Origin: Alkalibacillus silvisoli
Lineage (GTDB): Bacteria > Bacillota > Bacilli > Bacillales > Alkalibacillaceae
DNA length: 64,000 bases
Reading direction: 5' to 3'
Assembly (NCBI RefSeq): GCF_039521975.1
Contig: NZ_BAAACZ010000009.1
Span: forward strand, 62,001-126,000
Of the stretch, positions 44,373-53,388 are shown one piece after another. A program made the position numbers and the translations under genes. Below the pieces are notes generated by a model that saw only the letters and a list, made by a program, of their open reading frames with translations, was not told the origin of the DNA and ran no database searches. How positions within the stretch are numbered: position 1 is the stretch's first letter; every line of letters starts with the position of its first letter.

Positions 44373-44640
44373 CAAAAGGGTTGAAGTGTGGTGAAAACCC
44401 GAACGTTTAGTATTTCACCTTAGTTGACCAGTTACTTAGCGGAATCAAAATGCGTAGACTCCTGCGGGTGCAAAAGGCAAGGGTGAGACCCCACAGTGCG
44501 TAGTACGAGTAGGCCCACCCGCCGCCTCGCGGAAAGCGAAGTGTTTTGATGGAGCGATGATTAGAAAACAAAACCCGAACGAAATTATAATTTCGTTCGG
44601 GTTTTGTGTATTCATGCTTAGTTTTATCTCAGTCTCTTTG
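44373..44640. repeat. Conserved Bacillaceae intergenic repeat
   Basis: The block TAGACTCCTGCGGG (about 44455-44468), GTGAGACCCCACAG (44483-44496), CGCCTCGCGGAAAGCGAAGT (44523-44542) and the flanking GTTACTTAGCGGAATC (44431-44446) are very familiar from repeated intergenic elements of bacilli, especially halophilic and alkaliphilic ones. The unit begins GAGGTTGGGACA (44373) and ends near the reverse complement of GAGACTGAGATA, which overlaps the rnhC stop. AAAACCCGAACG occurs twice (44394, 44570). The function of these elements is not established; my identification is from memory. Confidence 0.7.
44570..44605. terminator. 36-bp perfect palindrome, bidirectional terminator of pheT and rnhC
   Basis: AAAACCCGAACGAAATTA (44570-44587) is followed directly by its exact reverse complement (44588-44605). 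The arms end in A- and T-runs, so the hairpin works in both directions between converging genes. Confidence 0.92.
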
Positions 44641-45538
44641 CCTTTTGTGTATTTCCAAAGTGGACTTTACCTATTTCATTTAAATATGGCTCACCTTTAG
44701 AGTTAATAATTCGTTTAATTTGTTGATCTACTTTATTTGATGCCCCTTTTTGTAACTTAAAACCAACTAAAGATGAAAGCCTATCCATTTCTTGAACAAA
44801 GCGATAACGGGCTAACATCGATGCAGCAGCCACACACGTTGATTGACTTTCTGCTTTCGTTAAAAAGGTTATGTTTTGGTGAGGTGTATCATTTGATGCT
44901 TTAATGTTGTTGTAATAAACTTTAGGCTCACAAAATTGGTCGATCACAATACCGTTTGGTGTTGTCGTTTCTAATTTATTTAACACATGTTGAATGGCAT
45001 GATGGTGCATCCAAGCTTTCATACGGACTTGTGACCATTTTTTTTCTTTTAATTGATTATATTTTTCGTTGTTTAATGTTACGGTACTATAAATGATCTC
45101 TGTTTTTAAAATATCTTTAACAATCGATGCAATTGTATTGTCATTCATGCTCTTAGAGTCTTTTACACCTAATTCTCTAAGAAGAGCTTGTTGGCGTTCA
45201 GTCGCATAGACAGCACTGACTGTAATTGGACCAAAGTAATCACCCGTACCTGCCTCATCTGAACCAATATGGTCTTGTTTGAGTACTTCTAATGATTGAT
45301 TTGAATTCGTTTTTTGAGTTTTCTTAGGTTGTGGATTAACGTCCCATAGGCTAGCTTCCTCAGCGTGTGAAGAACCCTGAAACATGACTTTACCAGATTT
45401 GTACGCTGTAATGGTACATCCATTTTGTTTAGCGGCAAATACCGTATGTGGTGGCTGTTTATTCATTTTGTTAGCTTCGTAATGTTTTTTGATTTGATTT
45501 AAAGTTTGCTGGTTCACTTTAATGACAGTTTGTCCCAT
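44624..45538 (-). CDS. rnhC: Ribonuclease HIII
   Basis: RNase HIII cuts the RNA strand of RNA/DNA hybrids. The 304-residue protein has the N-terminal TBP-like substrate-binding domain (about 1-85). The catalytic domain has HIGSDEAGTGDYFGP near 90-104 (Asp and Glu ligands of the HIII type), GVKDSKSMND near 125, and FLTKAESQSTCVAAASMLARY near 220-240. AAAAGGAG precedes the ATG on the minus strand. It converges with pheT and diverges from zapA, as in B. subtilis. Confidence 0.96.
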   Translation of the reverse strand: MGQTVIKVNQQTLNQIKKHYEANKMNKQPPHTVFAAKQNGCTITAYKSGKVMFQGSSHAEEASLWDVNPQPKKTQKTNSNQSLEVLKQDHIGSDEAGTGDYFGPITVSAVYATERQQALLRELGVKDSKSMNDNTIASIVKDILKTEIIYSTVTLNNEKYNQLKEKKWSQVRMKAWMHHHAIQHVLNKLETTTPNGIVIDQFCEPKVYYNNIKASNDTPHQNITFLTKAESQSTCVAAASMLARYRFVQEMDRLSSLVGFKLQKGASNKVDQQIKRIINSKGEPYLNEIGKVHFGNTQKAKRLR

Positions 45539-45676
45539 ATTAAACTCCTTTTAGTATCTCAATCTCGATTAAGTATATCATTTGTATTTAGAGTCCGCAC
45601 GTATGTTGAGCACTTTCCTAAATTGATGTAAACGTGTTACTATATTGTTTAGAATAACGGTGAGGAGGCTCCCTTG

Positions 45677-45940
45677 ATGTCTGATTCTGAAAAAAATAAA
45701 ATAACCGTAGAAATACATAACCGCAAATATACCGTTGTCGGCGAAGAATCACCAGAACAGATTAAAATGGTTGCGAGTTTAGTTGATCAAAAAATGGATG
45801 AGATTCAATATTCAAAACCTTCATTTGATACGACACAATTAGCTGTTTTAACAGCACTAAATACGATGAATGATTATTTGAAATTAAAACAAGACTATGA
45901 GGCATTACTACAAAAAGAGAGGAAAGAGGATCGTAAATAA
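45677..45940 (+). CDS. zapA: Cell division protein ZapA
   Basis: ZapA bundles FtsZ filaments and supports the Z-ring. I chose ATG 45677, 8 bp after GAGGAGG, for 87 residues. The N-terminal globular part (KITVEIHNRKYTVVGEESPEQIKMVASLVDQKMDEI) and the C-terminal coiled coil (about 55-87) match the family. The next gene starts 2 bp after the stop, so zapA and the cvpA-like gene are one operon. Confidence 0.93.
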   Translation: MSDSEKNKITVEIHNRKYTVVGEESPEQIKMVASLVDQKMDEIQYSKPSFDTTQLAVLTALNTMNDYLKLKQDYEALLQKERKEDRK

Positions 45941-45942
45941 TT

Positions 45943-46476
45943 ATGTTCGATATAATCCTATTAATACTATTAATATTCGGTTTTTTACTAGGCCTAAAAC
46001 GAGGCTTTATATTACAATTAATGCATTTAGCAGGCTTTGTAGTAGCTTTTATTGTTGCGCGTCTTTATTATCAAGATTTAGCTGATTTAATTGAACTTTG
46101 GATTCCTAACCCGAATACAGCTGATGACCATTTTTGGGGAGCTTTAATGAGTGGTAGTGGAATGGTTGATGTATTTTATAATGGCGTTGCATTTATTATT
46201 ATTTTTATCATTGTGAAAATATTAATGCAGGTACTTGCTAATATGTTAGATTTTGTGGCTAACATTCCTATTTTAAATAGCTTGAATAACTTCTTAGGTG
46301 CTATCATTGGGTTCATTGAAATGTATGTCATCATCTTTGTTCTACTTTTCTTATTATCTATAGTGTCTGTTGGGTTTGTTCAAGACTTAATACAAAATTC
46401 AGCAATTGCATCGTTTATGATTGAGAATACCCCCGTATTATCTGAACTGATTAAAAATACGTGGTTTGAAGATTAA
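45943..46476 (+). CDS. yshB: CvpA family membrane protein (YshB)
   Basis: This is a 177-residue CvpA-type protein with four membrane helices (near 3-20, 22-42, 80-100 and 120-150) and the conserved GFLLGLKRGFILQLMHLAGF segment near 12-31. The E. coli member is needed for colicin V production, but the physiological role in bacilli is unknown. No good ribosome-binding site is at the usual distance, and translational coupling to zapA (2-bp gap) probably helps. Confidence 0.87.
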   Translation: MFDIILLILLIFGFLLGLKRGFILQLMHLAGFVVAFIVARLYYQDLADLIELWIPNPNTADDHFWGALMSGSGMVDVFYNGVAFIIIFIIVKILMQVLANMLDFVANIPILNSLNNFLGAIIGFIEMYVIIFVLLFLLSIVSVGFVQDLIQNSAIASFMIENTPVLSELIKNTWFED

Positions 46477-46485
46477 GGTTTTAAT

Positions 46486-46520
46486 TAGAGGTTACTCACA
46501 AGGGGCAACCTCTTTTCTTT
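46486..46520 (+). terminator. zapA-yshB terminator or attenuator
   Basis: AGAGGTT (46486-46492) pairs with AACCTCT (46506-46512), followed by TTTCTTTTG. It separates yshB from polX. Confidence 0.78.
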
Positions 46521-46553
46521 TGTTAAGACCAAACGACAAAGGTGGTCATAATT

Positions 46554-48275
46554 ATGGACAAAAAACAAGTTATTAAACATTTAGAAACAATCGCAATTTA
46601 TTTAGAGTTAAAAGGTGAAAATGCTTTTAAAATATCTGCTTATCGAAAAGCAGCACAGGCGTTAGAAAGAGATGATCGTTCTTTGGGAGAAATAGATGAT
46701 CTTGGCTCTTTACAAGGTGTGGGTAAAGGGACAAAAGCTGTTATTGAAGAATTTATTGAACAGGGTAAGACCAATACGTTAAATCAGTTAACTGAGGAGG
46801 TCCCAGCAGGTTTAATTCCTTTGTTAAAATTACAAGGGCTCGGTGGCAAGAAGCTTTCAAGGCTTTATCATGAGTTAGGTGTTGTTGATGAAGCGACTTT
46901 AAGAGAAGCTTGTGAAAGTGGACAAGTTGAAGTGCTAAGTGGATTCGGCAAGAAGTCAGTAGAAAAAATACTTAAAGCAATTGATGAATATGGCTCTAGA
47001 CCTGAACGTCTACCTATTTCATCAGTCATTCCTCTTTATGAGGTCATTCGTACTCAACTTGAAACGACTGAAGGTGTCGAACGTTATGCTATTTCTGGTA
47101 GTTATCGACGCTTAAGAGAAGATGTTAAAGACTTAGATTTTATTATTGCAACGAAAAATCCAGAACAAGTAGCTAATCAATTAGTACAATTAGCTAATGT
47201 GAAAGAAGTTGTTTCAAAAGGTACAACTAAAGTAACCGTTGTGATTACAGGTGAATGGGATGTTTCTGTTGATTTTAGGTTGGTAGAACCAGACGCTTTT
47301 GTGACAACATTACACCATTTTACAGGGTCAAAAGATCATAATGTAGAGATGAGACGTTTAGCTAAACAACAAGGTTATAAAATTAGTGAGTATGGTGTTG
47401 AAGATAGTGAAACAGGACAATTGCATACCTTTGAAAGTGAGCAGCAGTTTTTTGAATTTTTAGGGTTAGATTATATCCCACCTGAATTACGCGAAACAGG
47501 CGAAGAAGTAGAATCTAAAATACCAGAACTAGTCGAACTAGCTGACATTAATGGTGACCTTCATATGCACACAACCTGGAGTGATGGAGCACAATCAGTT
47601 GAAGAGATGATTAATAAATCAAGAAGCTATGGTTATGAGATAATCGCTATTACAGACCATTCTAAATATTTACAAGTCGCTAATGGATTAAATGAAACGA
47701 GATTAAGAAAGCAGCGTGAGGTTATCCGTGAGATGAATGAGAAGTATGAAGATATAACCGTTTTAGCAGGTGTTGAAATGGATATATTGCCTAATGGTGA
47801 TTTAGATTTCGACAATCAATTCTTAAGTGAAATGGACTTTGTCATTGCATCTATTCATTCGCACTTCAATCAAAGTGAAGAAGAAATTATGAACCGTTTA
47901 GAACAAGCAATTTCTAATCCTTATGTGGATATGATCGCTCATCCAACTGGTCGATTAATAGGTAGGCGGAAAGGGTATCCTGTCGATCTTAATAGGTTTA
48001 TTGACCTAGCAGTTGAAAATAATACAATTATAGAATTAAATGCCAATCCAAATCGTTTGGATTTAACTTGGAGCTGGCTCAGAGCGGCTCAGGAAAAAGG
48101 AGCAACGATTGCAATTAATACTGATGCCCATAATTATAAAATGTTAGACGACATGAAAGTGGGTGTACAAGCAGCCAGGAAAGGTTGGATTGAAAAAGAT
48201 ACGGTGATCAATACTTGGTCAGCGAAAGAAATTCAACACTTTTTGAAAAAGAAAAAAGGTGAGTTAAGTGAATGA
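46554..48275 (+). CDS. polX: DNA polymerase/3'-5' exonuclease PolX
   Basis: PolX is a family X repair polymerase with an added PHP exonuclease/AP-endonuclease domain. I chose ATG 46554 behind AAAGGTGG, giving 573 residues. An 8-kDa-like HhH region (about 1-150) includes LGSLQGVGKGTKAVIEEF and GFGKKSVEKI. The polymerase palm (about 170-320) shows SGSYRRLREDVKDLDFI and VDFRLVEP with catalytic Asp. The PHP domain starts NGDLHMHTTWSDGAQS near 333. mutS2 overlaps its 3' end by 8 bp. Confidence 0.95.
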   Translation: MDKKQVIKHLETIAIYLELKGENAFKISAYRKAAQALERDDRSLGEIDDLGSLQGVGKGTKAVIEEFIEQGKTNTLNQLTEEVPAGLIPLLKLQGLGGKKLSRLYHELGVVDEATLREACESGQVEVLSGFGKKSVEKILKAIDEYGSRPERLPISSVIPLYEVIRTQLETTEGVERYAISGSYRRLREDVKDLDFIIATKNPEQVANQLVQLANVKEVVSKGTTKVTVVITGEWDVSVDFRLVEPDAFVTTLHHFTGSKDHNVEMRRLAKQQGYKISEYGVEDSETGQLHTFESEQQFFEFLGLDYIPPELRETGEEVESKIPELVELADINGDLHMHTTWSDGAQSVEEMINKSRSYGYEIIAITDHSKYLQVANGLNETRLRKQREVIREMNEKYEDITVLAGVEMDILPNGDLDFDNQFLSEMDFVIASIHSHFNQSEEEIMNRLEQAISNPYVDMIAHPTGRLIGRRKGYPVDLNRFIDLAVENNTIIELNANPNRLDLTWSWLRAAQEKGATIAINTDAHNYKMLDDMKVGVQAARKGWIEKDTVINTWSAKEIQHFLKKKKGELSE

Positions 48276-50625
48276 TAAAATATTATATCAATTAGAATTC
48301 AAGAAGATTATTGAGCAATTAAGTGAGAAAGCTGAGACGAGTTTAGGTAAGGATTTTGCAACCAAGATCACGCCTTCTTCTAATTTATCTGAAGTTCAAA
48401 AATGGCATGATGAAACAGATGAAGGAGTACAGGTATTACGTATAAAAAACCATGTTCCTTTAGGAGGAATAACAGATATAAGGCCCCATATTAAGCGTGC
48501 GAGTATTGGCGGTATGTTAAAAGCATCTGAATGTTTAGAAGTGGCTAGTACGATTTATGGTTCAAAGCAAATTAAAAAGTTTGTTGAGGCTTTAGAAGAA
48601 GAAGAGATTCAAACCCCTATTTTAGTAGGTTGGTGTGAGCAAATCTCTAATTTGAATAATTTAGAACGCTCCATTAAAAATTGTATAGATGATTATGGTC
48701 AAGTGATGGACGGCGCTTCTAGTAAGTTAAGGACGATTCGTAGTCAAATTAGGTCATATGAGAGTAGAATTCGTGATCGCTTAGATGGTTATACGAAATC
48801 AAAGAGCCAAATGTTATCCGATGCAATCGTAACCATTCGTAATGACCGCTATGTCTTACCAGTAAAGGCAGAGTATCGAGGTAGTTTTGGTGGGATTGTC
48901 CATGACCAATCCTCATCAGGTCAGACACTGTTTATTGAGCCGCAATCTGTTGTTGATTTTAATAACAAACTTCAAGAATCACGTGTAGAAGAACAACATG
49001 AAATCGAGCGTATACTAGAATCATTATCGAGCTTAGTTTATGAAGATGCTGATTATTTACATGAGAATGTACGTGCTTTACAGCAAATTGATTTTATGTT
49101 TGCTAAAGCAAAATTATCGCGTAATATGAAAGCTTCTAAGCCGACTATGAATCAAGAAGGTCGTATTTTAATGAGGCAGGCGCGTCACCCTCTCATCTCT
49201 GATGATGAAGTCGTGAGTAACGACCTTGAGATAGGAGAAGATTTCACCGCAATTGTTATAACAGGTCCGAACACAGGTGGTAAGACAGTTACGTTAAAAA
49301 TGGTCGGCTTATGTACATTAATGGCGCAATCTGGTTTACAAGTTCCTGCATTAGATGGTTGCGAGATGGCTGTTTTTGATCATGTGTTTGCCGATATTGG
49401 TGATGAACAATCAATTGAACAAAGTTTAAGCACATTTTCATCTCATATGACCAATATTGTTGATATACTAGATCGAATCAATAACAATTCATTAGTATTA
49501 TTTGATGAATTAGGTGCCGGAACAGACCCACAAGAAGGCGCTGGATTAGCTATGTCTATTTTAGACTATGTTATTTCACATAATGCAAGGGTTATTGCAA
49601 CAACACATTACCCAGAATTAAAAGCTTATGGATATAATCGTGATGAAGTGACAAATGCTTCAGTTGAATTTGATGTAGAGACATTAAAGCCAACATATAG
49701 GCTACTTTTAGGCGTGCCAGGGAGAAGTAATGCTTTTGATATTTCTAAGCGTCTAGGATTAAGTGATCAAGTCATTGACAAGGCGCAATCTATGGTTAGC
49801 GATGATTCAAGATCAGTTGAAAATATGATTGCTTCACTAGAAGAATCAAGGAATAAAGCGGAAAGAAATTATGATGAAGCGGCCAAAACGTTAGGTGAAG
49901 CAGAAGCTTATTTTGATTCACTTCAACATGAATATACCCAGTATTTAGCGAAAAAAGAACAATATGAACAGAAGGCGAAAGAAAAGGCACAAAGAATAAT
50001 TGCAAATGCTGAAGAAGAAACAAAAGAGGTCATAGAAGAACTAAAGCAGTTGAAAAATCAAGAAAGTGTTAAAGAACACCATTTTATCGATGCACGTAAA
50101 AAGTTAGAACAACAAAAAGAAGGACTTCAAGACGCTAAACAGCCAAAACAATCAACAAAGAGTGCTTCAAAGAAAATTGAAAAGATATTGCCAGGTGATG
50201 AGGTACATGTTGCTACTTTTAATCAGTCAGGGCATATTGTCCAACAAGTCAACGAACAAGAATACGAAGTACAACTAGGAATTATGAAAATGAAAGTAGC
50301 GAAGGATCAACTTGAGTTTGTTAAACGTCCTGAGAAAGAAAAAACTAAACCTTTAGCTACAGTTAAAGGCCGCCAAGTACATGTAAAACCTGAGCTAGAC
50401 TTAAGGGGACATCGGTTTGAAGAAGCGATTAACAAGTTAGAAAAGTATGTAGATGACGCCATTTTAGCAGGGTATCAACAAGTTTCAATTATCCACGGAA
50501 AAGGAACTGGCGCACTTATGAAAGGTGTACAGCAATTTGCTAAAGGGCATCGTTCAATCAAGAATTATGAATTTGGAAGTGCTAATGAAGGTGGTACAGG
50601 AGTTACAATCTTAAAGTTAAAATAA
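48268..50625 (+). CDS. mutS2: Endonuclease MutS2
   Basis: MutS2 is a MutS-like ATPase with a C-terminal Smr nuclease domain; in bacilli it is tied to recombination control and to splitting collided ribosomes. The 785-residue protein starts at GTG 48268 behind AAAGGTGAG. Walker A GPNTGGKTVTLK is near 332, Walker B LVLFDELGAGTDP near 410, and a long coiled coil spans about 510-625. The Smr domain begins at ELDLRGHRFEEA near 709 and has IHGKGTGALMKGV near 748. It overlaps polX, forming one operon. Confidence 0.96.
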   Translation: MNDKILYQLEFKKIIEQLSEKAETSLGKDFATKITPSSNLSEVQKWHDETDEGVQVLRIKNHVPLGGITDIRPHIKRASIGGMLKASECLEVASTIYGSKQIKKFVEALEEEEIQTPILVGWCEQISNLNNLERSIKNCIDDYGQVMDGASSKLRTIRSQIRSYESRIRDRLDGYTKSKSQMLSDAIVTIRNDRYVLPVKAEYRGSFGGIVHDQSSSGQTLFIEPQSVVDFNNKLQESRVEEQHEIERILESLSSLVYEDADYLHENVRALQQIDFMFAKAKLSRNMKASKPTMNQEGRILMRQARHPLISDDEVVSNDLEIGEDFTAIVITGPNTGGKTVTLKMVGLCTLMAQSGLQVPALDGCEMAVFDHVFADIGDEQSIEQSLSTFSSHMTNIVDILDRINNNSLVLFDELGAGTDPQEGAGLAMSILDYVISHNARVIATTHYPELKAYGYNRDEVTNASVEFDVETLKPTYRLLLGVPGRSNAFDISKRLGLSDQVIDKAQSMVSDDSRSVENMIASLEESRNKAERNYDEAAKTLGEAEAYFDSLQHEYTQYLAKKEQYEQKAKEKAQRIIANAEEETKEVIEELKQLKNQESVKEHHFIDARKKLEQQKEGLQDAKQPKQSTKSASKKIEKILPGDEVHVATFNQSGHIVQQVNEQEYEVQLGIMKMKVAKDQLEFVKRPEKEKTKPLATVKGRQVHVKPELDLRGHRFEEAINKLEKYVDDAILAGYQQVSIIHGKGTGALMKGVQQFAKGHRSIKNYEFGSANEGGTGVTILKLK

Positions 50626-50672
50626 GTCTAAAACTACATGAATTGACATACTATGTTAGAAAGGGAATGATC

Positions 50673-50753
50673 ATGGAAACATTAGCCAAAGTGTTGTGGG
50701 TTGTTGCTGCTCTATTTGTAATAGTCGGTATTATTTTCCTGATAGCCAATTAA
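50673..50753 (+). CDS. Very small single-pass membrane protein (26 aa)
   Basis: ATG 50673 is preceded by AGAAAGGGA at about 8 bp and opens a 26-residue frame: METLAKVLW followed by an unbroken hydrophobic stretch VVAALFVIVGIIFLIA. This would form one membrane helix with a short N-terminus. It lies 47 bp after mutS2. I do not recognise it. The good ribosome-binding site and sharply hydrophobic content argue for a real small membrane protein, but with only 26 codons chance cannot be excluded. The following 220 bp hold no other ORF. Confidence 0.45.
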   Translation: METLAKVLWVVAALFVIVGIIFLIAN

Positions 50754-50977
50754 TATATAAAAAAATCGCTCTGTTATATGTCGCTTTGATTTTTATTTGT
50801 TTTTAACAACCAAAGAATCTAAGTTGTCAATGACAGGGCTTTTTTACATACACTTTTTGAACAAATTTTAGCGAAATAGTAAAAATAAGTTCAGATAATT
50901 TTAAATAATGTTTTTAATTTGACTATTTTTGTGTTTATAATATTTATAAATATAGTTTTAAAGGAGGATATCAGTTA

Positions 50978-52678
50978 ATGGGGGTTGACGTAATGAAACC
51001 TTGGTTAGAGCATTACCCTGAAGAAATCCCACAAACTATTAATTATGACAACAGGACACTACAAAGCTATTTAGTAGAAAGTGCGGAAAATTACCCAAAC
51101 AAAACGGCTATACATTTTATGGGGAAGGAGATTACATTTCAAGAACTGCACGACTCTGTTAAAAAATTCGCAAGCTATTTACAAGGACTAGGCTTAGAAA
51201 AAGGTGACAGAGTAGGTATTATGCTACCAAACACACCGCAAGCTGTAATAGCTTATTATGGTACATTACTAGCTGGTGGAGTAGTTGTTCAAACAAATCC
51301 GCTTTACACAGAACGTGAACTTGAATATCAAATGAGTGATTCTGGAGCTAAAGTACTCGTGTGCTTAGATATTTTACTCCCACGTGTAAACGCGATCAAA
51401 GATGAGACAAAATTAGAACATGTTGTTACAACTAGAATTAAAGATTATTTACCGTTTCCTAAAAATGTCGTTCAACCAATGTTACAAAAGCGTGAATATG
51501 GAATTGTAGTCAAGCCTGAACATGGTGGTGATACACACGTTTGGATTAACATGATGGAAGAGGCATCTAGTGAATATGAAGAACGTGATGTTGACCCACA
51601 TGAAGATTTAGCATTATTACAGTACACTGGAGGTACAACAGGTTATCCTAAAGGTGTGATGTTGACACATCATAACCTAGTCGCAAATACTCAGATGTGT
51701 CAAAGATGGTTATATAAAACGGAGCATGCAAATGAAGTTGTTCTTGGGATTTTACCATTTTTCCATGTCTATGGTATGACGACAGTAATGAACTTATCGG
51801 TTATGATGGCTCAAAAAATGATTTTAATTCCAAAGTTTGATGTCGATAGTGTACTAAAAGCGATTCATAAAGAAAGACCGACTTTATTTCCTGGTGCACC
51901 AACGATCTATATTGGATTATTAAACCACCCTAAATTGAGTAAATTTGACTTATCATCAATAGAAGCTTGTATTAGTGGTTCAGCACCATTACCAGTCGAG
52001 GTACAAGAGCAATTTGAACAAATAACTGGTGGTCGTCTCGTTGAAGGCTATGGTCTTACTGAAACATCTCCAGTAACTCACGCTAACTTTGTATGGGAAA
52101 ATAGAAGGTCAGGAACCATAGGTGTACCTTGGCCTGATACAGAAGCTAAAGTGTTTAACCCAGATACACAAGAAGAATTAGAAGCGGGTGAAGTAGGAGA
52201 AATTGTAGTGAAAGGACCACAAGTGATGAGAGGGTATTGGAATCGACCAGAAGAAACAGAACAATCTTTAAAAGATGGTTGGTTCTTCACTGGTGATATG
52301 GGTTATATGGATGAAGAAGGTTACTTTTATATTGTGGATCGTAAGAAGGATATGATTATTGCAGGTGGCTTTAATATTTATCCTAGAGAAGTAGAAGAAG
52401 TTCTTTATGAGCACGAAGGTATTCAAGAAACAGTTGTAGCTGGAATTCCTGATCCGTATCGAGGCGAAACGGTTAAAGCTTATATTGTACTTAAAGAAGA
52501 TGCCAAGATGACTGAAGAAGACTTAGATCAATATTGTCGTGAAAATTTAGCCGCTTTTAAAGTGCCGAAGTTATATGAATTTAGAGAAGAACTGCCAAAA
52601 ACAGCTGTCGGTAAGATCTTAAGAAGGAAGTTAGTCGATGAGGAAAAGGAAAAATCGCAAAATAATAAGACAGAATAA
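50978..52678 (+). CDS. lcfA: Long-chain fatty-acid-CoA ligase LcfA
   Basis: LcfA activates fatty acids to acyl-CoA with ATP for beta-oxidation. The 566-residue protein has the AMP-binding motif YTGGTTGYPKGVM near 208-220, and PGAPTIYIGLL near 306. VEGYGLTETSPVTHANF lies near 352-368, DRKKDMIIAGGFNIYPREVEE near 452-472, and the catalytic Lys in LPKTAVGKILRRKL near 540. AAGGAGG precedes ATG 50978. Unlike B. subtilis, no FadR-type operator is seen before it; the operator lies between lcfA and fadR. Confidence 0.95.
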   Translation: MGVDVMKPWLEHYPEEIPQTINYDNRTLQSYLVESAENYPNKTAIHFMGKEITFQELHDSVKKFASYLQGLGLEKGDRVGIMLPNTPQAVIAYYGTLLAGGVVVQTNPLYTERELEYQMSDSGAKVLVCLDILLPRVNAIKDETKLEHVVTTRIKDYLPFPKNVVQPMLQKREYGIVVKPEHGGDTHVWINMMEEASSEYEERDVDPHEDLALLQYTGGTTGYPKGVMLTHHNLVANTQMCQRWLYKTEHANEVVLGILPFFHVYGMTTVMNLSVMMAQKMILIPKFDVDSVLKAIHKERPTLFPGAPTIYIGLLNHPKLSKFDLSSIEACISGSAPLPVEVQEQFEQITGGRLVEGYGLTETSPVTHANFVWENRRSGTIGVPWPDTEAKVFNPDTQEELEAGEVGEIVVKGPQVMRGYWNRPEETEQSLKDGWFFTGDMGYMDEEGYFYIVDRKKDMIIAGGFNIYPREVEEVLYEHEGIQETVVAGIPDPYRGETVKAYIVLKEDAKMTEEDLDQYCRENLAAFKVPKLYEFREELPKTAVGKILRRKLVDEEKEKSQNNKTE

Positions 52679-52688
52679 TATAAAAAAG

Positions 52689-52741
52689 TTGACACTTCAC
52701 TCATTTCTTTATATCATGATAAATGAATGACCATTCATTCA
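52689..52741 (+). promoter_or_regulatory. fadR promoter with a perfect FadR-type operator
   Basis: TTGACA (52689-52694) and TATCAT (52712-52717) are spaced by 17 bp. Directly downstream is TGAATGACCATTCATTCA (52724-52741), a perfect inverted repeat of TGAATGA around a 4-bp centre. It corresponds to the FadR box TGAATGANTANTCATTCA of B. subtilis except in the centre. A further half-site GGTCATTCATT follows at 52753-52763. Confidence 0.85.
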
Positions 52742-52783
52742 CCAGAGTGTTTGGTCATTCATTAGAGTTACAGGAGCATAAAT

Positions 52784-53374
52784 ATGGAAAATAAAGCAAA
52801 GCCAAAGTACAAATTAATACTCGATGCAGCTGTTGAAGTCATTGCAGAGAATGGTTATCATCATTCACAAGTCTCTAAAATTGCGAAAAAAGCTGGCGTA
52901 GCAGATGGGACAATCTATCTTTATTTCAAAAACAAAGAAGACATATTAGTATCTTTGTTTGAAGAGAAGATGGGTCAATTTGTTTCAAAAATCAAAGAAG
53001 AGATTGAACGAATTGAGAAAGCTGATGAAAAGTTGTACAAGTTAATTGAAATGCATTTTCGTCAACTTTCTGAAGACCCAAGCTTAGCTATAGTGACTCA
53101 GCTTGAGTTAAGGCAATCTAATAAGCGTCTTAGGTTTGAAATCAACGAAGTTTTAAAAGATTACTTAGCGCTTATGGATGATATTTTAGAAGGTGGAATG
53201 AAAGATGGTACATTCCAAGCTCAGTTAAAAGTGAAACTTGTTAGACAAGTACTTTTTGGAACATTAGATGAAGTTGTCACAAACTGGGTAATGAAAGAAC
53301 AGCGGTACGATTTAGTCGACCAAGCAAGAGATGTTCATTATTTAATCTATAACGGACTTCGCAAACATAATTAA
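52784..53374 (+). CDS. fadR: TetR-family fatty-acid degradation regulator FadR
   Basis: FadR represses beta-oxidation genes and is released by long-chain acyl-CoA. The 196-residue protein has the TetR helix-turn-helix near 27-54 (HSQVSKIAKKAGVADGTIYLYFKNKEDIL) and an all-helical ligand domain. CAGGAGC precedes ATG 52784. Its own promoter carries a perfect FadR-type operator, so autoregulation is expected. It heads fadR-ech-etfB-etfA. Confidence 0.94.
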   Translation: MENKAKPKYKLILDAAVEVIAENGYHHSQVSKIAKKAGVADGTIYLYFKNKEDILVSLFEEKMGQFVSKIKEEIERIEKADEKLYKLIEMHFRQLSEDPSLAIVTQLELRQSNKRLRFEINEVLKDYLALMDDILEGGMKDGTFQAQLKVKLVRQVLFGTLDEVVTNWVMKEQRYDLVDQARDVHYLIYNGLRKHN

Positions 53375-53388
53375 AAGGGGTTGACGTC

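Noticed and set aside
50919..50941. Promoter of lcfA from TTGACT and TATAAT
   Set aside because: The spacing is only 11 bp, too short for a sigma-A promoter, so I left it out.
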